DNA of 63,138 nucleotides from Desulfitibacter alkalitolerans DSM 16504 (GTDB lineage: Bacteria; Bacillota; DSM-16504; Desulfitibacterales; Desulfitibacteraceae), in assembly GCF_000620305.1 (NCBI RefSeq), contig NZ_KK211100.1, forward strand, positions 493,182-556,319. The letters run 5' to 3'. How positions within the stretch are numbered: the stretch's first letter is position 1; each line of letters begins with the position of its first letter. The position numbers and the translations under genes were made by a program. The notes under the pieces are model-generated. The model did not search any database. It was given only the letters and a program-made list of their open reading frames with translations, and was not told the origin of the DNA. This document shows positions 36,081 through 46,088 of the stretch, piece after piece.

Positions 36081-37127
36081 CTAACCCAGTTTTTTATTAG
36101 GTATTAATACTCTCTTAAGCATCTCAATATTCTCTAATACCTTTCCAGTTCCATTGGCAACAGCCGATAATGGTTCTTCAGCCAGGTGAACAGGCATACC
36201 TGTTTCACGGCTGACTAGTGCGTCTAGTCCCCATAAGAGAGAACCGCCCCCAGCCATGACTATACCTCTATCCATAATATCTGCCGCAAGCTCTGGCGGG
36301 GTTTTTTCCAGGCATACCTTAATAGCCTCAATAATGGCTGTTACAGGTTCATTTAATGCATCCTTAATTTCTTTTGCTGTTATATCAATAGTCTTTGGGA
36401 GGCCTGCCACTAAATCCCTACCCCTTACGGGAACTACCATGTTAGCCCTTCCCTCACCGTCATGTGGTGGGAAATATGCTGCTCCTACTTGTATCTTTAA
36501 TTCTTCTGCTGTTCTTTCACCAATCATGAGGTTATAGTTTCTTTTAATATGCTGAACAATTGCATCATCCATTTCGTCTCCACCAATACGAATGGACCTG
36601 GATGTAACTATACCACCTAACGAAATAATAGCTACCTCCGTAGTACCTCCACCAATATCAACAACCATATTGCCGGTAGGCTCATGAACCGGAAGCCCGG
36701 CTCCAATGGCTGCAGCCATTGGTTCTTCTATTAAATAAACCTCTTTGGCTCCTGCCTGCATTGCAGCTTCTCTCACTGCCCTTTCTTCAACAGCAGTAAT
36801 ACCTGAAGGAATACAAACCACCACTCTGGGTCTTACAATGGTGCTTCTGCCCTTTCTGTTTAATGCCTTGTTGATAAAATATCGAAGCATGGCTGATGTT
36901 ATGTCAAAATCAGCAATAACGCCATCCTTCATGGGTCTAATGGCAACAATGTTACCTGGTGTTCTACCAATCATTTTCTTGGCTTCTTCTCCAACTGCCA
37001 AAACTGCTCCTGTCTCTCTTTGAATAGCTACAACAGAAGGCTCTGTGCATATAATACCTTTTCCACGTAAATGAACAAGCGTATTGGCTGTACCCAAGTC
37101 TATTCCTAGATCTTTTGCAAAAAACAT
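36081..37127 (-). CDS. mreB: Actin-like cell-shape protein MreB
   Basis: Filament-forming ATPase that guides lateral wall growth, 348 residues. The actin-type phosphate loops are [13 protein letters not shown] near the start and [12 protein letters not shown], with [13 protein letters not shown] and the adenosine motif [12 protein letters not shown]. First gene of mreB-mreC-mreD-mrdA; 98 bp to radC, in which no strong terminator was seen. Confidence 0.96.
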   Translation of the reverse strand: MFFAKDLGIDLGTANTLVHLRGKGIICTEPSVVAIQRETGAVLAVGEEAKKMIGRTPGNIVAIRPMKDGVIADFDITSAMLRYFINKALNRKGRSTIVRPRVVVCIPSGITAVEERAVREAAMQAGAKEVYLIEEPMAAAIGAGLPVHEPTGNMVVDIGGGTTEVAIISLGGIVTSRSIRIGGDEMDDAIVQHIKRNYNLMIGERTAEELKIQVGAAYFPPHDGEGRANMVVPVRGRDLVAGLPKTIDITAKEIKDALNEPVTAIIEAIKVCLEKTPPELAADIMDRGIVMAGGGSLLWGLDALVSRETGMPVHLAEEPLSAVANGTGKVLENIEMLKRVLIPNKKLG

Positions 37128-37225
37128 GTATATTTACTCCTCTCCAAGTTAGGCTGCTCTAGATTATTTGCTACAGACAATTATAGTATAGCATTGAATC
37201 TGCTATCAAGGGGTAAGATTTGGGA

Positions 37226-37918
37226 CTAAATTATCGATAATTCTTTTAAGCTCTTGTACCTTTTCGCCCCAATAATAATATGGTCAAGAACTTCTATTCC
37301 CAATATTTCCCCTGCTTTAACAAGCCTGTTGGTTACCTGTATGTCTTCTCTGCTGGGCTCAGGGTCACCACTTGGGTGATTATGGGCCAATATTACCGAA
37401 GCCGCACTTTTTTCAAGGGCTTTTTTAAAAACCTCTCTTGGGTGAACAATGGAGCTATTTAAGCTTCCAATGGAAATTTCATCTATACCAATAACGTGGT
37501 TTTTTGTACTTAAGCTGATCACCCGGAAATGCTCCTTATCCAAAAACTGCATTTCCATGACCAAATCAACCACATCTAATGGACTTGTGATTTTAGGTTT
37601 AGCCGCCATACCTGCTTCCTTATATATTCTGTGTCCAAGCTCAATTGCTGCTTTGATCTGGGCACTCTTTGCCAAACCTATCCCCTGAAAACCGCTAAGT
37701 TCTTCTATAGATATATTGGCTAGTCCCTTTAAACCACTACAATGATGCAAAATCCTATTAGCCATATCAATAGCTGTTTCTTTTCTATTTCCTGTCCTTA
37801 TCAGAATTGCCAGAAGCTCACTAGAGTTTAATGCTGCGGCTCCCTTTTGTAGTAAACGCTCTCTGGGTCGAGTATCCTCAGGCATTTCCTTTACCGTCAG
37901 TCGGTATTCTTCACTCAC
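37226..37918 (-). CDS. radC: RadC-family JAB/MPN domain protein
   Basis: A 230-residue protein with an N-terminal helix-hairpin-helix (ELSGFQGIGLAKSAQIKA) and a C-terminal JAMM metal site HNHPSGDPEPSREDI near 175. The true activity of RadC proteins is uncertain; a DNA repair role was an early misassignment. GTG start at 37918 behind GGGGGTTGAT, 6 bp after maf; the maf-radC-mreB order is as in Bacillus. Confidence 0.92.
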   Translation of the reverse strand: MSEEYRLTVKEMPEDTRPRERLLQKGAAALNSSELLAILIRTGNRKETAIDMANRILHHCSGLKGLANISIEELSGFQGIGLAKSAQIKAAIELGHRIYKEAGMAAKPKITSPLDVVDLVMEMQFLDKEHFRVISLSTKNHVIGIDEISIGSLNSSIVHPREVFKKALEKSAASVILAHNHPSGDPEPSREDIQVTNRLVKAGEILGIEVLDHIIIGAKRYKSLKELSII

Positions 37919-37924
37919 TAAAGA

Positions 37925-38506
37925 TCAACCCCCAAAAACCTTAATATTAAATACTGGCAGGTAATCTACCAGTTTGGATATAGGCAAACCCACAACGTTA
38001 AAGTAATCACCCTGGATTTCTTCAACTAACACTGCCCCGTAACCTTGAATTGCATATGAACCAGCCTTGTCCATGGGCTCACCGGTGGCAACATAATTAT
38101 CAATAGTTTCTTTTGTCAGCTCCTTAAATTGAACCTTAGTAATGCAGTGGTCTAAAACCTGTTTTTTCGTTCCTTCCATATCAAGTAATACGATTCCAGT
38201 TATCACATCATGGGTATCTCCACTTAGTTTTTCTAACATGGCTCTTGCATCTTTCCACCCCGTTGGTTTACCTAGAATCTCCCCCTTATGAACTACTATT
38301 GTATCAGCAGCTAGAATAACTCCCTTTGATACCCTCTCTGCTACCCATAACGCCTTCTTATAAGACAAATCCTCTACATATTCCATTGGGTCATTAATAG
38401 ATATATTTTCATCAACCTCACTTGGAAAAATCTCAAAGCTTACTCCTATTTGTCTGAGCAGCTCTCGTCTTCTTGGGGAGGCTGAAGCTAATATTAATTT
38501 CGCCAT
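37925..38506 (-). CDS. maf: Maf-type nucleoside triphosphate pyrophosphatase
   Basis: House-cleaning enzyme that hydrolyses non-canonical dTTP/UTP analogues; Maf also affects septation in Bacillus. The 193 residues begin AKLILASASPRRRELL, the nucleotide site, and contain the catalytic ILAADTIVVHKGEILGKP and KAGSYAIQGYGA. ATG at 38506. Confidence 0.93.
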   Translation of the reverse strand: MAKLILASASPRRRELLRQIGVSFEIFPSEVDENISINDPMEYVEDLSYKKALWVAERVSKGVILAADTIVVHKGEILGKPTGWKDARAMLEKLSGDTHDVITGIVLLDMEGTKKQVLDHCITKVQFKELTKETIDNYVATGEPMDKAGSYAIQGYGAVLVEEIQGDYFNVVGLPISKLVDYLPVFNIKVFGG

Positions 38507-38557
38507 AAAATGTCACCATCCTGCATAATATTCTAAAAAATGGTATAAAAAATGGTC

Positions 38558-38583
38558 AAAAAAAAGGGGTGTTTCCCCTTTTA
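38558..38583 (-). terminator. Intrinsic terminator of rex
   Basis: AAAAGGGG and CCCCTTTT pair around 6 bases, followed by further T residues on the minus strand, 7 bp past the rex stop. Confidence 0.85.
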
Positions 38584-38589
38584 TTCTTC

Positions 38590-39222
38590 TTACCTTTTCT
38601 GATTAGTAATATTAAAGGTTAGTATTTCCAGGTTGACTGATAGATCAACAGTTCTTACAATAACACCCCTTGGCACAGAAAGAACCTTTGGTGCAAAGTT
38701 TAATAGGGTAGTTACATTATTTTCAATAAGAAGGTTTGCAACATCTTGTGCATATTCACTAGGTACTGTAATAATGCCTATCTTAACTTGATTTTCTTTT
38801 ATTACTTCTGGCAATGCATCCATGGGCATGATTTCTAAATCATTTACTTTAAAGCCAACCTTTTTGGGATTATTATCAAAAATGCCTACTATATCGAATC
38901 CCCTTTCTTTGAAACCACCATAGATGCATAGTGCTGACCCAAGATTGCCTGCACCTACCAGGACAACCTTCCACCGTTTATTAAGTCCTAGGATTTTTAG
39001 AATATTATTATGCAAATCCTTTACGTTGTAACCTACACCCCTTGTGCCAAACTCCCCAAAATAAGCCAGATCCTTTCTAACCTGGGCTGGACTAACCCCA
39101 ACTCCTTGAGCAATATCACCTGAGGATATAGTAATAATGCCCTTTTTGTCAATTTGAAATAAAAATCGAGAATAAACTGACAATCTACTTACTGTTGCTT
39201 CTGGTATTTTTAAAGCTTTCAT
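38590..39222 (-). CDS. rex: Redox-sensing repressor Rex
   Basis: Represses fermentation and respiration genes until NADH rises. The 210 residues hold an N-terminal winged helix (1-80, [16 protein letters not shown] and [15 protein letters not shown]) and a Rossmann domain with [12 protein letters not shown] near 90 and the family segment [23 protein letters not shown] at 39222 lies behind GGGGGGC. No convincing Rex operator (TTGTGA-N6-TCACAA) was seen in its own upstream gap. Confidence 0.95.
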   Translation of the reverse strand: MKALKIPEATVSRLSVYSRFLFQIDKKGIITISSGDIAQGVGVSPAQVRKDLAYFGEFGTRGVGYNVKDLHNNILKILGLNKRWKVVLVGAGNLGSALCIYGGFKERGFDIVGIFDNNPKKVGFKVNDLEIMPMDALPEVIKENQVKIGIITVPSEYAQDVANLLIENNVTTLLNFAPKVLSVPRGVIVRTVDLSVNLEILTFNITNQKR

Positions 39223-39317
39223 GCGGCCAACATGCCCCCCTTTTTTACAGCCATTTTTCTATTTGTACCATCTGTCACATTTATTATATCAGATGTTTGT
39301 GCACTAAGGTACAAGTT

Positions 39318-40625
39318 TTATACATTTTCCTGCAGCCATTTTCTAGCCTCGCTAACCATATAAAAAGATCCTGTAACAATAATCATTTCCTCCTGAGCTG
39401 GGTGGATGCTACTTAACGCCAATTCTAGTGCAGATCCTATATTGGGTTCCAATAAGACCTCGGGGCAATACTTTTGTGCTAATATCTTTAACTCTTCCCA
39501 GTTTCCGGCCCGTGGACTTAAAGGCTTAGTTACTACTATTTTCTCTGCTAAAGGCGCTATTATTTCAACTACCTTTTCTCTTTCCTTGTCAGCAAGCATT
39601 CCTATTACCAGGGTTAACTTATATTCTGGAAAAATACTCTTTACAGCTTCCTTTAAGGTAATTATTCCATCCACATTGTGAGCTACATCTATTATTATCA
39701 GCGGCTCCTGCCTAAATATTTCCAGGCGCGCATTCCAGACAACCTTTTTTAAGCCTGCAAATATTGAAGCTTTGGTAATTTTGGAATATCCCATCTCCTG
39801 CAGCAGTTCTACTGCACTTACAGCTAAGGCAAGGTTTTTACCCTGATGCTCTCCAAGCAAGGGCAGATTAATTTTTCCATAGCTAGCCTTTAATCCTGCA
39901 ACAGAAAAAATGGAGCCTTTTTTGCTTAAAGCATCTGTTTGGTAATTAAAATCCCTGCCAAGTATATACAATGGGCTGACACATAGTTTACTTCTTTTTT
40001 CAATAGCTTCCAGAGCCTCTGGTTTGTCTGAACCAGTAATGATGGGTCTGTTTTTTTTAATAATTCCAGACTTTACCGTGGCAATTTCTTTAATTGTATC
40101 ACCAAGATAATCCATATGGTCCATTGCCACATTTGTAATAATTGATAATAATGGATTATCTATGACATTTGTAGAATCTATTTCACCACCCAGACCTACC
40201 TCTAACACTAGTATATCCACATTCTCCTGGTAAAAATACTGAAACGCCATTGCAGTATTTACTTCAAACTCTGTTGGATGCTCGTAACCTTCTTCAACCA
40301 TTTTTTCTAAGAGAGGCTTTATCATGGTAATTAAAGCAGTTACTTCATGACGGCTTATCATTTCTCCATTTATTCTAAATCTTTCCCTATATGAGTGGAT
40401 ATGTGGCGAGGTGAACAAGCCCACCTTATATCCACTTTCAGCGAGAACTGCACTTAACATGGAAGCCGTAGACCCTTTACCATTTGTACCACCTATATGG
40501 ACAACCTTTAAGTTCTTGTGAGGGTCTCCAAGCAGCTCCATGAGTTTTTTAATCCGATCAAGGCCAAAATTCATGCCAAATGTAGTTAAATTCCTCAAAT
40601 AATCAAGAGCTTCCTGATAATTCAT
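39318..40625 (-). CDS. folC: Folylpolyglutamate/dihydrofolate synthase
   Basis: Adds glutamate to dihydropteroate and folates. The 435 residues are Mur-ligase-like with HIGGTNGKGSTASMLSA near 45, YKVGLFTSPHIHSYRERF, and VLEVGLGGEIDSTNVID. The C-terminal domain holds IIDVAHNVDGI. Length is normal. 16 bp after valS, the common valS-folC order. Confidence 0.94.
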   Translation of the reverse strand: MNYQEALDYLRNLTTFGMNFGLDRIKKLMELLGDPHKNLKVVHIGGTNGKGSTASMLSAVLAESGYKVGLFTSPHIHSYRERFRINGEMISRHEVTALITMIKPLLEKMVEEGYEHPTEFEVNTAMAFQYFYQENVDILVLEVGLGGEIDSTNVIDNPLLSIITNVAMDHMDYLGDTIKEIATVKSGIIKKNRPIITGSDKPEALEAIEKRSKLCVSPLYILGRDFNYQTDALSKKGSIFSVAGLKASYGKINLPLLGEHQGKNLALAVSAVELLQEMGYSKITKASIFAGLKKVVWNARLEIFRQEPLIIIDVAHNVDGIITLKEAVKSIFPEYKLTLVIGMLADKEREKVVEIIAPLAEKIVVTKPLSPRAGNWEELKILAQKYCPEVLLEPNIGSALELALSSIHPAQEEMIIVTGSFYMVSEARKWLQENV

Positions 40626-40641
40626 CTAGTATCAAACTCTC

Positions 40642-43287
40642 CTATCCTCGCTGAAATATTGATAGTCTTTCCTTAAGACCTTGATATTTTGCTGTAAGTT
40701 CTTTTTCCTTATCCCTTTCCTTATTTATTACCTCATCTGGAGCCTTGCTCAGGAATTCCCCGTTGCCAAGCTTTTTAGTAACCCTTTCCAAATCCTTGCT
40801 GATATTCGCCATTTCCTTTTCCAGGCGTTTTATTTCAACATGTATATCAATTAAGCCTTCCAGGGGTACATATACTTCCACTTCATAGGCAACAACTGCA
40901 GCAGCTTTCTGGGGCTTTTCTTCCACATTATCCATTATGTTTATTGGAGCAGCCCCTGCAAGGGTTTCAATGTATGACAGGTTACCCTCAAGGGCAGCCC
41001 TGGCCTCAGGAGATTTAATAAGTATCATAGCTTCTGCCTTTTTGCCAGGAGGTACGTTCATCTCATTGCGTATATTTCTAATTCCCCTGATAATTTCCAT
41101 TAACAGCTGCATTTTTGCAACATCTGACTTGTCATTAACATCTCTAACCTCTGGCCAGTCTGACAGCATAATACTACCATCCTTGCCGGGAAGGTGATTC
41201 CAGATTTCTTCTGTAATAAAGGGCATTAAGGGATGGAGCAGCTGTATTGCACCTGATAATGTTTTATTCAAGACCTCCTGGGCAGTCCTTTTGCTCTCAA
41301 TACTAGCTTTTCCAAATAATCGGGGCTTAACTATTTCTATATACCAATCACATAGCTCATTCCAGATAAACTCATAAATATTCCTGCCGGCTTCCCCTAA
41401 TTCATATTTTTCCATGGACTCAGTTACCCTATTTACTATTTCCTGATAACGAGTTAAAATCCACTTGTCTGCAAGGGTGTAGTTACTGCTGCCGTTAGTC
41501 TGCTTTGGGTCATAGTCTTCCAGGTTCATCAGGGCAAATCTAGAGGCATTCCAGATCTTATTAGCAAAATTTCTTGCCCCGTCTAGTCTTTCAAAATGAA
41601 ATCTTAAATCATTTCCGGGAGTGTTTCCAGTTATAAGCATAAACCTGAGGGTGTCTGCACCATATTTGTCTATAACCTCTATTGGATCAACACCATTGCC
41701 TAGACTTTTACTCATTTTTCTGCCTTGACTGTCCAATACTAGACCATGTATAAAAACATCATCAAAGGGCACTTCCTCCATGAACTCGATTCCCATAAAC
41801 AGCATCCTGGCCACCCAAAAGAAAATAATGTCTCTTCCAGTAACCAGTACACTTGTGGGATAGAAATGCTTTAAATCCTCAGTGGCTTCAGGCCATCCTA
41901 GTGTTGAAAAGGGCCACAAGGCTGAACTAAACCACGTATCCAGCACATCTGGATCCTGGGTTAGGCTTCCACCACAATCACCACAGCTTGCAGGTTCTGT
42001 ACGGCTGCATATTTCCTTGCCGCACTCATCACAGTACCATACTGGAATTCTATGTCCCCACCACAGCTGCCTAGAGATACACCAGTCACGAATGTTTTCC
42101 AGCCATCCAAGATAGATCTTGGTAAACCTCTCTGGCACAAATTTCACCTGGCCAGCTCTGGCAGCTTCCATTGCCGGCTCGGCTAAAGGCTTCATTTTTA
42201 CAAACCATTGAGGGGATACCAGGGGTTCTATAACAGTATCACAACGATAGCATTGACCTACTGCATGCTCATGCTCTTCAATGTTAATTAGGTACCCTTC
42301 TTTAGCCAGGTCTTCAACTATCTGCTTTCTACAATCATATCTATCCATTCCCTTATAGGGGCCTGCTTCCTCAGTCATTAATGCGTCCTTGCCTATGACA
42401 ACAACATGGGGCAAGTCATGTCTTAAGGCTACTTCAAAGTCATTTGGGTCATGGGCTGGAGTTATTTTCACAGCACCCGAACCAAATGCAGGATCTACAT
42501 AGGTATCTGCAACAATTGGAATCTCCCTATTCATCAGCGGTAGGATTACATTTTTGCCAATATAAGCACTATAACGTTCATCCTCTGGATGAACTGCTAC
42601 AGCAGTATCCCCAAGCATTGTTTCAGGTCTAGTTGTTGCAACCACCACATGCCCACTGCCATCGGCAAAGGGATAGGCAATATGATATATCTTTCCCTGT
42701 AAATCCTTATGCTCAACCTCAATATCTGAAATTGTAGTCTTGCATTTAGGACACCAATTTACAATATAGTTACCCTTATATATCAAGTCCTTCTCATAAA
42801 GGCGTACAAAAACCTCCAGAACTGCCTTTGAGCATCCATCATCCATTGTAAACCTTTCTCTCTGCCAATCACAGGAAGCACCCAACAGCCTTAATTGTCT
42901 AGTAATTGTATTTCCATATTCATGCTTCCAATCCCATACCCTTTCCAGGAATCTTTCCCTGCCTAACTGATACTTGTCCAAACCTTCCTTGGAAATATGC
43001 TCTTCAACCCTGGCCTGGGTGGCAATACCTGCATGATCAGTTCCAGGGAGCCAGAGAGTATTATAGCCCTGCATTCTTTTAAACCTTATTAGGATGTCCT
43101 GCAGTGTATTATTGAGAGCATGGCCCAGGTGTAAAGAGCCTGTGACATTTGGAGGGGGCATTACTATACAGTATGGGTCTTTATCTTTTTGGGGTTCCTG
43201 ATGAAAATACCCACTTTGCTCCCAATGGGTATACCATTTCTCCTCAACCTGTTTAGGATCATATTTAGTATCTAGTGTTTTTTGCAT
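40642..43287 (-). CDS. valS: Valyl-tRNA synthetase
   Basis: Charges tRNA-Val; class I enzyme of 881 residues with HIGH as [15 protein letters not shown] near 56, the editing domain with [22 protein letters not shown] as [14 protein letters not shown] near 524, and a C-terminal coiled coil (about 815-875) that is diagnostic for bacterial ValRS. Expression is under the T-box leader that ends about 70 bp upstream. Confidence 0.96.
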   Translation of the reverse strand: MQKTLDTKYDPKQVEEKWYTHWEQSGYFHQEPQKDKDPYCIVMPPPNVTGSLHLGHALNNTLQDILIRFKRMQGYNTLWLPGTDHAGIATQARVEEHISKEGLDKYQLGRERFLERVWDWKHEYGNTITRQLRLLGASCDWQRERFTMDDGCSKAVLEVFVRLYEKDLIYKGNYIVNWCPKCKTTISDIEVEHKDLQGKIYHIAYPFADGSGHVVVATTRPETMLGDTAVAVHPEDERYSAYIGKNVILPLMNREIPIVADTYVDPAFGSGAVKITPAHDPNDFEVALRHDLPHVVVIGKDALMTEEAGPYKGMDRYDCRKQIVEDLAKEGYLINIEEHEHAVGQCYRCDTVIEPLVSPQWFVKMKPLAEPAMEAARAGQVKFVPERFTKIYLGWLENIRDWCISRQLWWGHRIPVWYCDECGKEICSRTEPASCGDCGGSLTQDPDVLDTWFSSALWPFSTLGWPEATEDLKHFYPTSVLVTGRDIIFFWVARMLFMGIEFMEEVPFDDVFIHGLVLDSQGRKMSKSLGNGVDPIEVIDKYGADTLRFMLITGNTPGNDLRFHFERLDGARNFANKIWNASRFALMNLEDYDPKQTNGSSNYTLADKWILTRYQEIVNRVTESMEKYELGEAGRNIYEFIWNELCDWYIEIVKPRLFGKASIESKRTAQEVLNKTLSGAIQLLHPLMPFITEEIWNHLPGKDGSIMLSDWPEVRDVNDKSDVAKMQLLMEIIRGIRNIRNEMNVPPGKKAEAMILIKSPEARAALEGNLSYIETLAGAAPINIMDNVEEKPQKAAAVVAYEVEVYVPLEGLIDIHVEIKRLEKEMANISKDLERVTKKLGNGEFLSKAPDEVINKERDKEKELTAKYQGLKERLSIFQRG

Positions 43288-43356
43288 TAAATCTTCCTCC
43301 TATTTTCAAAGCTCTTTTAAGTAATTCTAGTAAACACCAGGTATGTAAAAGGTGCC

Positions 43357-43552
43357 AAAAAAAGCCTTCATCCTCTTTTAAGGACGAAAGCTTCGCGGTA
43401 CCACCTTAATTTCATATTAAATGACACTTACCCAGCGATAACGGACTGACCCGAAAATACTTACTGATTTCAGTATTTAGTCTCCAGGGTGACTTCTTTA
43501 TTACTAGCTTCATGGTCTTTCAGCCAGAGGACCAATTCTCTGTAGAAGCTTA
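43357..43552 (-). promoter_or_regulatory. T-box riboswitch of valS
   Basis: The minus-strand leader contains the invariant T-box AAGGTGGTACCGCG (43407-43394), which pairs with uncharged tRNA-Val 3' ends, and a stem I beginning near AAGCTTCTACAGAG (43552). A GTC valine codon at 43493-43491 stands in GAAGTCACC and is the likely specifier. The terminator (AAGCTTTCGTCCTT / AGGATGAAGGCTT, then TTTTTTT at 43363-43357) closes the element. It should turn valS on when valyl-tRNA is short. Confidence 0.93.
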
Positions 43553-43594
43553 AAAAATAAATACTACTCCCTATCATTGACAAATTTCTACTCT

Positions 43595-44566
43595 TTATTT
43601 ATATCTGTTATCATATACAGAATTAAAAAAATTGTCAAGAATATAGTCTACTACCTCATAGGGACCCAAGGATTTACTGTAGAGCTTGTCCAGTAATTGT
43701 TCCCATTGGGCATTATTTTTAAGTTCATTGAAAATATGTTCTCTAATTTTTAGGGCCGCCATGTCCTGAACTTCTCTACTCAATCTTAGCTTTTGCTCTT
43801 CTAGCCATTTGTCGGTACTAAATAGATGGGCTTTATGTTTTTCTATACTGGTACATAAGCTGTCAATGCCTTGATTTTTAATTGATACAACTGGCATAAC
43901 AGGAATATCCCACTCATCTTTGTCTTTAAGCTTTTCTTTAAGGTGCAGAAATGCCTCTACTTCTATTTTGACTGTATGTGCACCATCTAAGTCTGACTTG
44001 TTTATTACAAAAATATCAGCTATTTCCATAACTCCGGCTTTTAGTACCTGTATAGTATCCCCTGCATTGGGAGTAAGGACTACAAGGGTTGTTTGAGCTA
44101 CATTCATTATCTCCACTTCAGATTGTCCCACACCAACAGTTTCAACAATTACAATATCCTTGCCAAAGGCATCTAGAAGCCTTACAGCATTTTTTGCACC
44201 CTGAGACAGGCCTCCCAAACCACCTCTACTACCCATACTTCTTATGAAAACATCATCATCCAAGAAATGCTCCTGCATTCTAATCCTGTCTCCTAGAAGG
44301 GCACCACCAGTAAAGGGGCTTGTTGGATCCACAGCAACAACACCTACAGTTTTCCCCAATTTTCTGTAGTATGCTATCATACAATCCACCATGGAGCTTT
44401 TGCCGGCACCGGGAGACCCTGTAACTCCTATAACATGAGCCTTCCCTGTATAGGGAAACAAAGCAGTTAAAATTTCTTCTGCTTCGGGCAGACCGTTTTC
44501 AACAGCAGTTATGGCCTTAGCTAGGGCTCTAACGTTACCCTGCAGCAAAGAATCTACTATTTTCAT
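43595..44566 (-). CDS. meaB: G-protein chaperone MeaB of methylmalonyl-CoA mutase
   Basis: SIMIBI-class GTPase that protects and reloads B12-dependent acyl-CoA mutases. The 323 residues show Walker A GVTGSPGAGKSSMVD near 54, VAVDPTSPFTGGALLGDRIRM and IVETVGVGQSEVEI. No mutase gene lies in the window. ATG at 44566 follows AGGTGGTG; an in-frame TTG seven codons upstream has no ribosome site. It may be cotranscribed with the small membrane gene upstream, and the valS T-box starts about 40 bp after its stop. Confidence 0.9.
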   Translation of the reverse strand: MKIVDSLLQGNVRALAKAITAVENGLPEAEEILTALFPYTGKAHVIGVTGSPGAGKSSMVDCMIAYYRKLGKTVGVVAVDPTSPFTGGALLGDRIRMQEHFLDDDVFIRSMGSRGGLGGLSQGAKNAVRLLDAFGKDIVIVETVGVGQSEVEIMNVAQTTLVVLTPNAGDTIQVLKAGVMEIADIFVINKSDLDGAHTVKIEVEAFLHLKEKLKDKDEWDIPVMPVVSIKNQGIDSLCTSIEKHKAHLFSTDKWLEEQKLRLSREVQDMAALKIREHIFNELKNNAQWEQLLDKLYSKSLGPYEVVDYILDNFFNSVYDNRYK

Positions 44567-44622
44567 GTGTTCACCACCTATGCTCAATTACTTTATTTAT
44601 TGTAACATATATTATTTTTTAA

Positions 44623-45030
44623 TTATATTTTTACTGAGTATTTCTTTTTGAGCTTCTCGCTTCTTTTTTCTATAATATTAAGCCTCTTTAGATTAGAACC
44701 ACAAACTCCAGCCCCTATCCCCAAAAAAGTTTTGGTTAAAAAATCAGTTCCAATTTCTAAGGGCATTACGCCAAAAATTAAATACAATAGAGCAAAAGGT
44801 AGTTGATATAATAAAGCTGTACTGGCATACATGGGCAGGTTCTTCCAATCTCCCAAAATATATCCTAAAACACCCAACCCTACTAGTAAAATACTCCACA
44901 GGACATTATTCCATGCAGCTAAATGAATGTATCCTTCCTCAAGGGGCAGTTGGAGCAGTAAAATTAAAGTACCGAAAATAATAGTGGCCATCCACATAAT
45001 AATAAGGCTAAGCTTTATCCTTTTACACAA
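44623..45030 (-). CDS. Small membrane protein of unknown function
   Basis: A protein of about 135 residues with four hydrophobic stretches (near 8-28, 40-58, 68-85 and 90-110 from the chosen start) and a basic tail KRSEKLKKKYSVKI. I place the start at TTG 45030, six bases after GGAGGG; a longer frame from TTG 45072 lacks a ribosome site. No family is recognised. It precedes meaB by 56 bp on the same strand and is divergent from the EamA gene. Confidence 0.6.
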   Translation of the reverse strand: MCKRIKLSLIIMWMATIIFGTLILLLQLPLEEGYIHLAAWNNVLWSILLVGLGVLGYILGDWKNLPMYASTALLYQLPFALLYLIFGVMPLEIGTDFLTKTFLGIGAGVCGSNLKRLNIIEKRSEKLKKKYSVKI

Positions 45031-45188
45031 GGGGATCCCTCCTCTGTTAGTGTGAAAATTATTGGCTGTCAAAATGATTTAATAAATTTTATGCCCATGG
45101 AGGATATATAATAATTCTTTTTCTTGACTTTTTAAATAACTATATGAAAAAATTGAACCTAGGTTAACATGTAAAAAGGAGCGTTTAA

Positions 45189-46088
45189 ATGGTAATTACT
45201 AGACAGGTAAAAGCAGATTTTCTTTTGTTAGTTGTAGCAGCAATATGGGGTTTGACTTTTGTAGTGGTAAAAAATGCTCTTGATGATATTCAACCATTTA
45301 CATTTAATGCTTATCGATTTTTGATTGCAGGAATCTTCATGATTATTATATGTATCTTCTACAAAATCAAGTTTGACGGGCCTTTACTAAAAATTGGTAC
45401 AATAATAGGTTTTTTTCTATTTCTTGGCTATAGCTCTCAAACAATAGGTCTGCAGTATACAACTGCATCTAATTCTGGATTTATTACAGGTCTGGCAGTA
45501 GTTTTTGTGCCTCTTTTTGCTACAATATTTACAAAAAAACTGCCGGGTATGTACAGCATAGCTGGAGCGATATTGGCAGCCGCAGGCTTATTCTTTCTTT
45601 CTGTGGACAGTACCTTAACCTATAACATTGGAGACATAATAACATTGTTTGGCGCTATTTGTTTTGCAGTCTATATCCTACTCCTGGGAAAATATTCTCC
45701 GCAGTTTGATACTATACCGTTGGTAGCCATGCAAATTTTTGTTGTAGCCTTTTTAAGCCTAATATGCTCACTTACACTGGAAACCCCATCAGTAACCATG
45801 ACCTCAGCAATAATAATAGCCTTGCTTGTTTGTGCAATTCCTGCTACATGTCTGGCATTCATGATACAAACCTGGGCCCAAAAATTTACCACACCCACAC
45901 GAACCATTATTATTATAACCACTGAGCCTGTTTTTGCTGCTTTATTTGCCTATATGCTTCTGGAAGAGATTTTTACCACCAGACACCTCCTAGGTGCTGT
46001 TCTTATGCTCATGGGTATTCTGCTAGTTGAATTTAAAGGGGAGACACAGGAAGTTAATCACAAAGTCCAGGGAGGAGTTGATACATGA
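45189..46088 (+). CDS. EamA/DMT family transporter
   Basis: Ten-helix exporter of the drug/metabolite superfamily, 299 residues, made of two EamA repeats: the first begins DFLLLVVAAIWGLTFVVVKN and the second GDIITLFGAICFAVYILLLGKY near 145, each ending in a P-rich helix (EPVFAALFAYMLLEE in the second). Substrate unknown. The ATG at 45189 follows AAAAGGAG. Its stop overlaps the start of the next gene as ATGA, so the two are translationally coupled. Confidence 0.87.
   Translation: MVITRQVKADFLLLVVAAIWGLTFVVVKNALDDIQPFTFNAYRFLIAGIFMIIICIFYKIKFDGPLLKIGTIIGFFLFLGYSSQTIGLQYTTASNSGFITGLAVVFVPLFATIFTKKLPGMYSIAGAILAAAGLFFLSVDSTLTYNIGDIITLFGAICFAVYILLLGKYSPQFDTIPLVAMQIFVVAFLSLICSLTLETPSVTMTSAIIIALLVCAIPATCLAFMIQTWAQKFTTPTRTIIIITTEPVFAALFAYMLLEEIFTTRHLLGAVLMLMGILLVEFKGETQEVNHKVQGGVDT

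Noticed and set aside
39223-39317. Rex operator in the rex upstream gap
   Set aside because: TTTGTGCACTAAGGTACAAG looks loosely like a site but does not fit TTGTGA-N6-TCACAA.
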